NCBI RefSeq assembly: GCF_023716865.1
Contig: NZ_CP092417.1
Coordinates: forward strand, 4,752,001 to 4,816,000
Source: Endozoicomonas sp. SCSIO W0465
Lineage (GTDB): Bacteria > Pseudomonadota > Gammaproteobacteria > Pseudomonadales > Endozoicomonadaceae
DNA length: 64,000 bases
Direction: 5' to 3'
Under the pieces are notes generated by a model. That model saw only the letters and a list, made by a program, of their open reading frames with translations. It had not been told where the DNA came from and did no database searches. Made by a program: the position numbers and the translations under genes. Below, piece after piece: positions 8,859 to 17,953 of the stretch. Position 1 is the stretch's first letter. Each line of letters starts with the position of its first letter.

Positions 8859-10265
8859 ATGTCTGCAACCCCATCACTTCGTCCTATGTTCGCATTTCCT
8901 GGCTGGGTAATCGAGTGAATTGATATTGACTGGAATATCAAACATGCCTTTGTCCATCTCCGTCGGGATGGCCGTATACAACACGTCAGATGTAGTAAGT
9001 GCGAAACACCTATGGGGCAGATGAAGACAAACGATCGAAGCGTTCAGGATCTGCCACTGGGGACTCTTCAGGTAAATCTTCTCTTCACTGCATTTCAAGG
9101 GCGTTGCTCTCGTTGCGGTAATATAGAAACAGTCACGCCTCCGGGGCTTGCACCTAAAGCTCAAGCAACAGAGCGACTTAAAAGGCATGTCAGCCATCTA
9201 TGCCGCTATATGCCATATGCCATGTGACAAGGTTCCTGAATTCATTGCTATCTCTGGCGGCACCGCTCGTCGCTGGGATAAAGAGATGCTCATGAAGATG
9301 CTGCCTGCACCCAAGCGGGATGGTATTCGCGCTCTTCTTATCGATGAAAAATCCATTGGTAAGGGGCATCATTTTTTAACCGTTGCTCTAAATGCTGATA
9401 CCGGTGAAACGCTGTTCCTTGGTGAAGGAAAAAAGAAAGAAGTTCTGGATCGGTTCCTTTCCAGTCTGACAGAAGAACAAAAAGCAAGCATTGAATGCGT
9501 TGGTATTGACCGTGGTGGAAGCTATCAGGCTTCAGTGAGAGAGCATCTGCCAAACGCCGATATTGTATACGACAAGTTTCATATTATTGCCAATTACAAC
9601 GATGTGATTGACCAAATCAGGCGCAGGGAGTGGCGACAGGCAGAAGAAGAGGACAAGCCGTTTATCAAAGGGCAACGCTTTAACCTGTTCAGAAATCCTG
9701 AGAATTTAACACCAAAAGGGCAAAGTAATCTGAAGGAGTTGTTAGCCATGAATGAGGATCTCAATCAGGCATATATCCTGAAAGATATGCTAAAACAGCT
9801 ATGGACGTACAAATATAAAGCCTGTGCCAGAAAGTGCCTGGACAACTGGATAGCACTTGCCAAAGAAACAGGGATATCCGAGTTAAAGAAGTTCGCCAAG
9901 GGGTTAGACAGAGCTAGAGAAGGGTTACTGTCATACTGCCAGCATCGTATAACCAGCGCGAAAATCGAAGCCTTCAATGGGGTTATCAAACGGATCATCT
10001 ATAAAGCATGCGGTTACAATGACCTTGATTACCTAGTTCTCGTCCAAAAACTCTGCAGCCTATGCGTGCCAAGGCTTAGAGGGAAAAAATCAAGTTTTGT
10101 TTTGACGCCTTTTTCAACCAGTTTTCGGGGGCTACAGCGGAGTTGATGTGATTTTCCTGTAAATTCAGAGCACGTCAAATCTCTGTAGGCTACGTGGCCC
10201 AAGGGCTATAGTTTTTGGATGGGAACTACCTATATTTGAAAATTAGACAGGAGGCTCTGAAATGA
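8859..10265 (+). pseudogene. ISL3-family transposase, broken
   Basis: The start is ATG 8859 (MSATPSLRPMF). An in-frame TGA follows VIE (~8917). The N-terminal zinc-binding CSKC and CSRCG pairs are then readable, and a frame break near 9220 leads into the long open core 9235-10035. That core contains IDEKSIGKGHHFLTV, VGIDRGGSYQASVREHLPNA, YDKFHIIANYN and SAKIEAFNGVIKRI, typical of DDE_Tnp_ISL3. After GYNDLDYL the MITE interrupts. Removing it restores YLKIRQEALK and a TGA at 10263-10265. The gene therefore carries three separate lesions. Confidence 0.9.
10036..10226. mobile_element. 191-bp MITE with ISNCY-type ends
   Basis: The left end GTTCTCGTCCAAAAAC (10036-10051) is identical to the 16-bp ends of the 1.7-kb elements at 16252 and 53072. 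The right end (10211-10226, reverse complement GTTCCCATCCAAAAAC) matches at 14 of 16. The 6-bp duplication taccta lies at 10030-10035 and 10227-10232. Removing the element plus one duplication restores the ISL3 transposase C-terminus. The interior shares nothing obvious with the larger element and encodes no protein. It was probably mobilised in trans by the 453-aa transposase. Confidence 0.9.
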
Positions 10266-10580
10266 TCAGCCAACCTGTAAAAGCCCCGTATTTCCAAGCG
10301 AGTGTTTTGGCAAACTTGGGGGTAGCTGAGCCGACAATACCGGTGCGAAGATCAAGAGGCGCCAGCGTAACACCACCTCTGACCCCCTGATAAACAGAAC
10401 GTTCCATAGGCACACATCCATACATGGTTTCATATCGCTTCAGCACCTTTCCCTTGTAACTCCACTTCTGCTAGTTTACGACAATGGGGTCTTTGTTGGG
10501 TGGTTCAAACAGTTCAAGCAACTCTTTTGTTCCGTAAGCGCCAATTTAACCAACGTCATAGCCAACCCCAGTGAATCGGC

Positions 10581-10892
10581 TTATTCTTGAGCCTCCTTCA
10601 CGGCCCAGGGCAGAAGCTGCTCCAGTTTCTCAACGGTGTCCGCATAAGGAAGCTCTTTTAAAATACGGTTCAGGTAATCAAAAGGCTCCAGGTTATTGGC
10701 CTTGGCGCTTTCAATCAGGCTGTAGAACAGGGCGCTGGCCCGGGCTCCTTTTGGGGTATCGGCAAACATCCAGTTCTTGCGGCCAATAGCGAAGGGGCGG
10801 ATGCTGTTTTCCGCTGCGGCATTACTGATGTCCAGGTGGCCACTCTCACAGTAAACGACGAGTTTCGGCCATTGGTTCAGTGCATATTGATA
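10581..10892 (-). pseudogene. IS66 TnpC, C-terminal fragment
   Basis: About 100 codons of a classical IS66 TnpC tail read YALNQWPKLVVYCESGHL, then AAAENSIRPFAIGRKNW, ADTPKGARASALFYSLIE and LPWAVKEAQE. This belongs to a different IS66 lineage from the other IS66 copies here. The upstream part is cut where the IS630 element begins (10893) and is not found beyond 12008, so the rest has been lost. Confidence 0.88.
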
Positions 10893-12006
10893 TGTGCCAA
10901 AGCCTCCCACAACAAAGTTGAGTAGACTGTCGCCTCTTTCAGGGGGGCGGCAGTTTATGAGTAGAGTTGATGGACGCAAGCTAAGCCACACTGTTCGCGA
11001 GTCTATTCGCATAGAGGCTATTCAAAAGTGGTTGGATGGTGCTGATGTCAAAGAAATTTCAGAGATATACAGTACAGATCACACCTGCGTATATGACTGG
11101 ATCAACCGTTATAAAGAAGGTGGGTTTGAGGCATTAAAGACCAGACCATTTGGGGGCAGACCTCCCAAACTGTCGGATCTGCAAAGGGCAGAGCTTGCTG
11201 AGATACTTCTGATCAAAAATCCTACCGACTTCGGATTCTACAAGGCAATGTGGACTCGTGACATTGTTGCCGCCATCATCAAAAGTGAGTTTGGTATCAC
11301 CATGCATCCGGCTGCTGTTGGCAAGATGCTTAAGAGAATGGGCTTTTCTCCTCAGCGTCCGGTACGCAAGGCATGGCAACAGTGTAAAAAAAAGTCCATG
11401 ACTGGCTGACAACTCGTTACCCTGAGCTTCGTAAAATTGCAGAAGAAAATAATGCGCTTATCTACTTTGCTGATGAGAGCAGCGCACGTTCTGACTACCA
11501 CAGCGGCACAACCTGGGGAAAGAAAGGCCGAACACCTGTCGTAGAAGCAACAGGGGCGCGGTTCGGTATCAATCTGATTTCTGCTGTCAGTGGCGAAGGC
11601 ACCATGCGCTACATGACCATCAATGGTCGCTTCAATGCTGATCAGTTTATTCGTTTCCTGAAACAGCTGGTGCGCACTCATGACCGGCCGGTATTGGTTG
11701 TGGCTGACGGGCACTCTGCCCATAAGGCGAAAAAGGTTCTAAAATTTCTGCAGCAGGAACCTCGTTTATTGGGCATCCATATCTTGCCCGCTTATTCACC
11801 AGAGCTGAATCCCGATGAATACGTCTGGAGCTATTTGAAATCAGGTCACTTGGGAAGACTGATACTGTGAACCAAGGAAGCCTTTTTGAATGCAGTTAAA
11901 AAAGGACTCAGGTCACTCCAGAAACAACCGGATAAAATTCTGGGCTTTTTCAGGGCTGAAGAGACCGCCTATGCATGTATACAAAGATTTGGGTAGGATG
12001 GGCGCA
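10893..12006 (+). mobile_element. IS630-family element, degenerate
   Basis: The imperfect ends TGTGCCAAAGCCTCCCA (from ~10893) and, inverted, TGCGCCCATCCTACCCA (to ~12006) are flanked by TA dinucleotides, as expected for IS630/mariner-type insertion at TA. The element is inserted in the IS66 TnpC fragment. The exact edges are uncertain by a few bases. Confidence 0.75.
10957..11996 (+). pseudogene. IS630-family transposase with frame break and stop
   Basis: ATG 10957 opens MSRVDGRKLSHTVRESI with an HTH (ADVKEISEIYSTDHTCVYDWINRY) and a winged region RPFGGRPPKLSDLQ. The frame ends at 11409 just after an eight-A run. The other frame continues KVHDWLTTRYPELRKIA into the DDE core (LIYFADESSARSD, LVVADGHSAHKAK, LPAYSPELNPDEYVW). 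A TGA at about 11868 follows GHLGRLIL, then TKEAFLNAVKKGLRSLQ to the stop at 11994-11996. Slippage at the A8 run could be programmed, but the TGA makes the gene non-functional. Confidence 0.85.
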
Positions 12007-12008
12007 TA

Positions 12009-12276
12009 TCAATAGTACGATCAAAATATCCATAAGCAAACTTTTAACTACTTATAGGCCGTATCAAACAGATTCACAACAGTGAAGAGATCAACCCACT
12101 GATTTATGTGGATGGCCGTTATACAACCATATCAGTAGAAGTTGTCGTTTAATTTGCAGATGTTTCAAGAGATGTTTCAAGAGTTGTCAGCTTGCCAATA
12201 ACAATAATAATGAAAATGCTTTCTCCATAGTCTGAAAATCAGGAAAGACCCGATGGCATTTTCATAGAGGGAGCGT
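12009..12276 (+). other. Intergenic region with short coding-like fragment
   Basis: Bases 12048-12152 stay open for about 34 codons (LLIGRIKQIHNSEEINPL, then YVDGRYTTISVEVVV, stop) and read like the C-terminal tail of a lost protein. I cannot assign it. Next to it is a 12-13 base direct repeat, gatgtttcaaga, in tandem (12159-12184). The start region of the steroid locus lies downstream, so its promoter is presumably here, but no convincing -35/-10 pair was identified. Confidence 0.35.
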
Positions 12277-13923
12277 ATGAGTCATCCATCCATAGATCGA
12301 AATGCGTTAAAAGTAGGGAGTGCAGACCAAATCCAGTGGCATGATGAACGGGATGTGGTAGTGGTTGGTTTTGGTGGCTCGGGTGTGGCGGCCGCTCTTG
12401 AGGCTCGTCATCATCGGCTCTCTGTGTTGGCGGTTGATCGTTTTTTCGGGGGGGGGGCGACGGCCCGTAGTGGCGGTGTCGTTTACTCGGGTGGTGGTAC
12501 CGAGTGGCAAAAATCGGAGGGTTTTGAAGATACTCCACAAGAGATGTTCAACTATCTTCGCCAGGAAGCCGGTGATGCGGTAAAAGAAGAGACACTAAGG
12601 CGCTTTTGTGAACAAAGTGCAATGAATCTTCGTTGGCTGCAAAGTCATAATGTTGAGTTTTCAGGTAATGTTCCCCCGGTTAAAACGTCTTATCCCAGTG
12701 ATCAATACTATCTCTACTATTCCGGCAATGAGACTGTAGGCAGTTATGCAAAGTACGCAAAACCAGCCCCCCGTGGGCATCGGGCGAAAGGTCCCGGGTT
12801 GTCGGGTGCCTCTTTGTATGCACCATTAAAAGCCTCTGCACTGGCCAGAGGTGTCGAGCTACGGGTGCAAAGTGATGTTCGTCGTCTGGTGTGTGATGAA
12901 TCCGGAGCCGTGCTGGGTGTTGAAGTCCGTCGTTTAATACCGGGTACGCCTGCAGCGCTTAAGCACAAACGTTTGTCTCAGCTGGCGACCACCCTTCACA
13001 ATTACTCTCCCGGAATAGCGTTCAAGATTCGTGATAAGGTTAAGGCCCTGGAGGAAGAGGCGGCGGTTCTGCAATACATCCGCGCCCGCAAAGGGGTGAT
13101 TCTGACCGCCGGTGGTTTTATTTTTAACCGGGAAATGGTTGAGCAATATGGTCCCAAATATCGTGAAGGCTTGCCGCTGGGCACTACGGGGTGTGACGGC
13201 AGTGGTATTCAGATGGGTATGGGGGCCGGTGCCGCCGTTGACCGAATGGATAAGCTGAGTGCCTGGCGTTTTATTAACCCGCCACTGGCCTGGGCCCGGG
13301 GTATTGTTGTTAACGGTCAGGGCGAACGCTACTGCAATGAGGAAGTCTATGGTGCCAGGCTCGGTTATGAAATGGTGGAGCATCACAATGGCCGCGCAAC
13401 ATTGATCCTCAATAAAACGCTTTTCAGGCAGGCATTCAACCAGGTCCTGCCTGGTAAAGTTTGGTTCTTTCAGACAGCTCCTGCCTTGATGAGCATGTAC
13501 CTGAACAGCAAGAAAGTAAAAACCATTGCTGAGCTGGCCAGAAAAATCAACGTGCCTGAAGCCGCATTGGCTGGAACCATTCAACGTTATACCGATGCAG
13601 CCAACGGGCTGTCAGAAGATGAACTCGGCAAGTCCCCCGGATTCCTTGCTCCACTGGACAAGGGGCCCTGGTATGCCATTGATGTCTCTTTTAACAACGC
13701 TGTTTTCCCGTGTCCAATGATTACCCTGGGGGGGCTCAAAGTGAATGAGGAGACTGGTCAGGTGCTGAATCAGCAGGGAGAAGCGATTTCCGGACTTTAC
13801 TCTGCCGGCAGAAATGCCATCGGTGTCGCTTCAAATTTGTACGTCAGTGGTCTTTCGATAGCGGATTGTATCTTCTCTGGCCGTCGGGCTGGCAGCAGCG
13901 TTGCCAGAGTAAATGAAAATTGA
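12277..13923 (+). CDS. FAD-dependent steroid dehydrogenase family protein
   Basis: This 548-aa flavoprotein belongs to the fumarate reductase/3-ketosteroid dehydrogenase superfamily. The dinucleotide-binding VVVGFGGSG is at residues ~28-36, followed by an acidic strand end (LAVDR) and the GGGATARSGGVVYSGGG loop typical of ketosteroid dehydrogenases. The C-terminal FAD-binding part has GLYSAGRNAIGVASNLYVSG and SIADCIFSGRRAG. It probably introduces a ring double bond (delta-1 or delta-4 type) into a 3-ketosteroid or its CoA-linked fragment. The exact regiochemistry cannot be told from sequence. The start at 12277 has a GGGAG ribosome site. It heads the cluster, 49 bp before the KshB-like gene. 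The frame is intact. Confidence 0.8.
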   Translation: MSHPSIDRNALKVGSADQIQWHDERDVVVVGFGGSGVAAALEARHHRLSVLAVDRFFGGGATARSGGVVYSGGGTEWQKSEGFEDTPQEMFNYLRQEAGDAVKEETLRRFCEQSAMNLRWLQSHNVEFSGNVPPVKTSYPSDQYYLYYSGNETVGSYAKYAKPAPRGHRAKGPGLSGASLYAPLKASALARGVELRVQSDVRRLVCDESGAVLGVEVRRLIPGTPAALKHKRLSQLATTLHNYSPGIAFKIRDKVKALEEEAAVLQYIRARKGVILTAGGFIFNREMVEQYGPKYREGLPLGTTGCDGSGIQMGMGAGAAVDRMDKLSAWRFINPPLAWARGIVVNGQGERYCNEEVYGARLGYEMVEHHNGRATLILNKTLFRQAFNQVLPGKVWFFQTAPALMSMYLNSKKVKTIAELARKINVPEAALAGTIQRYTDAANGLSEDELGKSPGFLAPLDKGPWYAIDVSFNNAVFPCPMITLGGLKVNEETGQVLNQQGEAISGLYSAGRNAIGVASNLYVSGLSIADCIFSGRRAGSSVARVNEN

Positions 13924-13972
13924 TATTGCCCAGATGGAATCAGCGATTCAGGCACAGATCAGGAGTTAACAG

Positions 13973-15082
13973 ATGACTGGTTCAGAAGCTATAGCGGTGC
14001 AGGAAGTTGCGCAGGGGGGGGGATTGGAACGTGCACCAAAGCAACGCTTCCATCGTCTGGAAGTCGCTGCTGTCATCGAAGAGACCCACGATAGCAAGTC
14101 CGTGGTATTCAGTATTCCTGAAGAGACGAGGGATCAGTTTGACTATCTGCCGGGGCAGTTTCTGACGCTGAAGGTGCCTTATGGAGACAAGCAGCTGACT
14201 CGCTGTTACTCTCTGGCCAGCTCACCCCATGTGGATCCGGAACATAAGGTAACTGTCAAGCGGGTTGACGGCGGCCGTATTTCTAACTGGATTAATGATG
14301 TCGTTAAGGCCGGTGACGAGATTGAGGTCATGGCTCCCGCCGGGCTGTTTCATCTCACTGACAACACACCGGCAGGTGATATTGTCCTGTTTGGTGGTGG
14401 TTCCGGGATAACGCCAGTGTTCTCCATTCTCAAGTCTGCACTGAAAACGACCGATCGCAAGGTCAAGCTGATCTACGCTAACCGCAATGATCAGTCAGTG
14501 ATTTTCAGGGATGAAATAAAAGCCATTGCGGCTGAGTACATTGATCGCCTTGAAGTGGTTCATATCCTTGATTCTGTTCACGGTTTCCTGACTCAGCCCA
14601 TGGTAAGGCAGCTGGTGCAAGGTCATGAGCATGGTGAATACTTTATCTGTGGCCCCGGACCGTTCATGGATACGATTGAGTCTGCTCTGGTCGCACTGGG
14701 TGAGCCGGGGGCGCGGATTCACACTGAACGTTTTGTATCGCCACCGGACCCGGACGAGTCAGAAGCGGCGGCTGAGGAAGCCAGAGCTGCTGCACAAGGG
14801 TCGACCGCTACTCAGTTTGTGGTTGAGCTGGATGGAGAGGTACATGAAGTCGCTTATGAAAAAGGCGATACCCTGCTTCAGTCCATGCAGAAGGCAGACC
14901 TTGATGCGCCGGCATCCTGTGAAGAAGGCATGTGTGGTGCCTGTATGTGTAGGGTAGCAAGCGGTGAGACTCAACTCGGCTTGAATGAGGTCCTTTCAGC
15001 AGCTGAACTGGCTGAAGGGTGGACATTAGCCTGTCAAAGTCGTCCATTGACCAATGATGTTAAGGTCAAGTTTCCTGATTAA
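13973..15082 (+). CDS. kshB: KshB-like 3-ketosteroid 9-alpha-hydroxylase reductase
   Basis: This 369-aa electron-transfer protein passes electrons from NAD(P)H to a Rieske oxygenase (KshA), which hydroxylates C9 and opens steroid ring B. The FAD-binding motif RCYS is at ~77-80, the nucleotide-binding LFGGGSGITPVFSIL near 140, and GEYFICGPGPFMD near 220. A C-terminal plant-type [2Fe-2S] domain has Cys near 315, 320, 323 and 353 (CEEGMCGACMC and ACQS). This FNR-plus-ferredoxin order and length fit KshB; phenylacetyl-CoA and other ring-oxygenase reductases share it. An AGGAG site precedes ATG 13973. The partner kshA is not in this window. Confidence 0.8.
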   Translation: MTGSEAIAVQEVAQGGGLERAPKQRFHRLEVAAVIEETHDSKSVVFSIPEETRDQFDYLPGQFLTLKVPYGDKQLTRCYSLASSPHVDPEHKVTVKRVDGGRISNWINDVVKAGDEIEVMAPAGLFHLTDNTPAGDIVLFGGGSGITPVFSILKSALKTTDRKVKLIYANRNDQSVIFRDEIKAIAAEYIDRLEVVHILDSVHGFLTQPMVRQLVQGHEHGEYFICGPGPFMDTIESALVALGEPGARIHTERFVSPPDPDESEAAAEEARAAAQGSTATQFVVELDGEVHEVAYEKGDTLLQSMQKADLDAPASCEEGMCGACMCRVASGETQLGLNEVLSAAELAEGWTLACQSRPLTNDVKVKFPD

Positions 15083-16251
15083 AATAATAACTAAGAATCG
15101 CCGGTTATGATTGATCTGCAAGCAGTAAACACCATTCCTGATCTGATGGATGCCGCCGCTGATGCCTATGGTAGCCGGTCTGCGGTTGAGGATGACAAGA
15201 TCACGCTGAGTTATTACCAGCTCAATGAATTAAGGTTGCGAGCAGGGGTTTCACTGCTGGCCATGGGCGTTGAGCAGGGTGACCGGGTTGCTGTCTGGGC
15301 ACCGAATATCCATGAGTGGATTGTGGCTGCAACAGCGTTGCAGACTGTTGGTGCCGTACTGGTTCCGCTCAATACCCGGATGAAAGGCCCGGAAGCGGGT
15401 TATATTCTCCGTACCAGTGGTGCGAAATTGTTGTTCTGTATGGATCAGTTCCTGAACTGCCAATATCCGGCCATGCTTGAGGGCGAATCGTTGCCCGGGC
15501 TGGAGGCTATCGTAATCTTCCGTGGGCAGGGATCTGAGTACGGTATTTCCTGGGATGAGTTTCTGCAAAAATCAGACAATACGCCTTACCAACACATACG
15601 GTTACGTCAGCAACAAGTAGCGTCTGATTCCCTGTCTGACCTGCTGTTTACCTCAGGTACTACGGGCAAGCCCAAAGGGGTGATGACCTGTCATGGTCAG
15701 AACCTGCAGGTGGTTGAGGACTGGAGTAGGGTTGTTGGGTTACAGGCTGTCTCTTGATCACAAATAGCTACCTTGTTCTATCATTTCTCACTGATAAAAC
15801 AGGTCATGCTTCCACTTTCTCCTAAACCATGGTCAGAACTAACTTTTGGATGTGCTGATTTGGGCGATACTCGACGTACAAAACGACTTGTCAAAGTTGC
15901 TGCCGAGCTTTCAGCTCATACCGGTAATTCTTTGTCATCTTCATGCGAAGGTTATACCGCACTGGTAACTGGAGCTTACCGGCTGATTGAGAATGAGGCC
16001 GTAAAGCCTGAAGCAATAGCTGAGGCAGGCTTTCAGGCAACTGCCAAAATAGCGAGACAGTCTCGCCTACTTCTGGCTCTCGAAGATACAACAACCCTGG
16101 GTTATAAACATGCTGTCAGATCCGAGCTTGGTGATCTTGGAGGTCCTGAAGGCTCTAAAACCAGAGGATTCCACGTCCACTCTGTCTTCTTGGTTGATGC
16201 GGATACAGAGCGAAGCATTGGGCTTATTGATCAAGAACGATGGGTTAGAGA

Positions 16252-17953
16252 GTTCTCGTCCAAAAACGCATCAGGCAATCATAATTAGATTGTACGTTCG
16301 TTTTGATATTTCCTGAAATTCCAGAGAGCCGCAAAAACTCTTCCCTTTTTTTCTCTAATCTGGGACGGATATTGGAGAAAAACGCGAAAAGCAGGCAGAA
16401 AACATCCTCCCACCATGCTGGAAAGGTACTTTCATGTAGCGTGGAGGTGGCTATCAGGATGGTGCCGGGTGTCTGGCCAGAATCACCAGGTTGTAACAGA
16501 CCACCGATAACCAGCAATGAGAATCAAAACGCTCAGAACCCTTGCAGTGGCAACGTGATAGCCCAAAACATCTCTTTAGCCACGAAATTCCCGCTTCAAT
16601 ACCTGCCCGGAAGCGAAAGAGCGTTTTATACACATACTGACTTTTAGTCATCTCTTCGACTTCAAGTCCGCGCTTCTTATTAAAAGCTACATCGCTGATT
16701 CCCATGGCCTTGGCTTTTTCCAAATTAGCGCGACACGCGTATCCGCCGTCACCGCTTGTCTGGCGAGGTACACGACCATAAATTTCTTTTTGTCTTTCCA
16801 TCATCGGAATGAATTGGTCCGAATCCGCTGGGTTACCTTCCTCAATAACCAGGTCCAGGATCAATCGACTTTTTCCCTGAACCAGGTTCAGTTTATGGCC
16901 ATACTGTACTTGCCGCCTGTCTTTTACGATGATATCCGTATGGGGTTCATACAGGCTAACCACTTTTTCCTGGGCTGGCACCTTTTCACCCTTAAAGACC
17001 CTGCGCTCTGTCTGGGAGACTATTGCATCCACCAGGGGTAACAGGTGATCCACATCGGCCTGCCACTTGTCGGCATCATCAGCCAGGAGACACTGCCCCT
17101 GCTGACGGGCGTTTGCTAGCGTGACAGTAGCTTCGATAAGTACCTTCCGGGATTTTCGGGTCAACTGCAGCAGTTTTTTTATAATGCTGATGCCGCTCTT
17201 CTTTGCCAGCGTAGATGCATTTTCTGGCCGCATCTTTTACGGCTCGGTTGTGATGGGTATATTCATAAAGCGGTGTCGCTGTCAGTGTTTGTCCCCGTTC
17301 CAGCAGCCGACAAATTTCTTTAACGGAACTGGCTAAAAGATCACTGTCGCAAGGAGGTTTGATATCCGATTCGGTGACTGTGCTGTCAATAGCCACAGTG
17401 CGCCCTTTTTCAATACCCTGATCTTTAGCGGTCATTAGCTGACAGTTATTAATCCGTTCCCATGTAGATGCAGTAAGAAGGCTGATGAGCCCATGCAAAC
17501 TGGAGCGACTGGGGCGCTGGTTTGGTTCGAGGCGACAAAAGTCTCGAAAGAGCATGGAGTCCATCAAAACAAACGACAAGTAGTCATAATCACAATTCAA
17601 ATACTGTTTCAGGAGTGCCGCACGAAGAACGGATTCTGCTGATAGTCCGTTCCGCCCAGTGTTCTGTTTATCACCAGAACTTAAGTCCTCATAAATCCAG
17701 TCATTGAACTGTGGATGGGCGTCAAGCCATTGCGAGATACCGGAAAGCTGGGAGCAGATTTCATGAGGTACGTAATGGAGTTCCATACTACACTGCGGGT
17801 TGCGTTTTTTGCGCATTTGGAGTCCTCTGTTTTTGGCAATCCCTTATGTTTCTTGCTCTTGGGAAGTTTAGTCGCCAGATAGCAGTAGGGCTCCACTTAA
17901 TTTTTCAGGATAAAATCTACAGTTTTCAATTGGTTGTGTTTTTGGACGAGAAC
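16252..17953 (-). mobile_element. ISNCY-type element, copy A
   Basis: This 1702-bp element has perfect 16-bp ends, GTTCTCGTCCAAAAAC. The 6-bp duplication tagaga lies at 16246-16251 and 17954-17959. It is inserted in IS50-like copy B. A second copy lies at 53072-54772 (duplication tagcta), and a MITE with the same ends at 10036. Copy A is one base longer than copy B. Confidence 0.94.
16454..17816 (-). pseudogene. ISNCY-type transposase, copy A, frameshifted
   Basis: This is the same protein as the 453-aa transposase at 53274-54635, but one extra A (seven instead of six on the coding strand, near 17180) breaks the frame after ...HQHYKK. The N-terminal half (17816 to ~17180) ends in a nonsense tail. 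The C-terminal half (LLQLTRKSRKVLIEATV onward) is open to 16454. This is probably a polymerase-slippage loss, though frameshifting at an A7 run could in principle rescue some product. Confidence 0.88.

Larger units (their letters stand above)
8757..10287 (+). mobile_element. ISL3-family element carrying a MITE
   Basis: The terminal repeat GGGGCTTTTACAGGTTGGC (8757-8775) is repeated perfectly inverted at 10269-10287. The 8-bp duplication gtatttcc lies at 8749-8756 and 10288-10295, as expected for ISL3. The element is inserted in the ISKra4 transposase remnant. A 191-bp MITE (10036-10226) is inserted near the transposase C-terminus. Confidence 0.95.
7885..10446 (-). pseudogene. ISKra4-family transposase, decayed and interrupted
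   Basis: Read on the minus strand, the N-terminal part (MLKRYETMYGCVPMERSVY to TLAWKY, 10446-10296) continues after removal of the ISL3 element (duplication gtatttcc) into SQMPAPAVKEDSATN. It proceeds through TIAIGLDGTCMLLCEHGWREA, a segment with DGAKENWRYL and FYHASEYLAGAAEA, and a C-terminal NWPIGSGVTEAACKTM then LVKQRLCSSGMRWKLAGAEV. The PIGSGVTEAACK signature is typical of ISKra4. At least three frame breaks occur (near 8400, 8195 and 7980). The last is a ~10-base tandem duplication, tcttacatgg. Its C-terminus abuts the IS1380 terminus at 7884. Confidence 0.75.

Noticed and set aside
11390..11410. Programmed frameshift in the IS630 transposase at the A8 run
   Set aside because: Possible in principle, but a later in-frame TGA at about 11868 kills the product, so I treat the gene as decayed.
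12277..13923. Firm assignment as KstD (delta-1 dehydrogenase)
   Set aside because: The family signatures fit several steroid and non-steroid FAD dehydrogenases. Sequence reading alone does not separate delta-1 from delta-4 activity, so no symbol is given.
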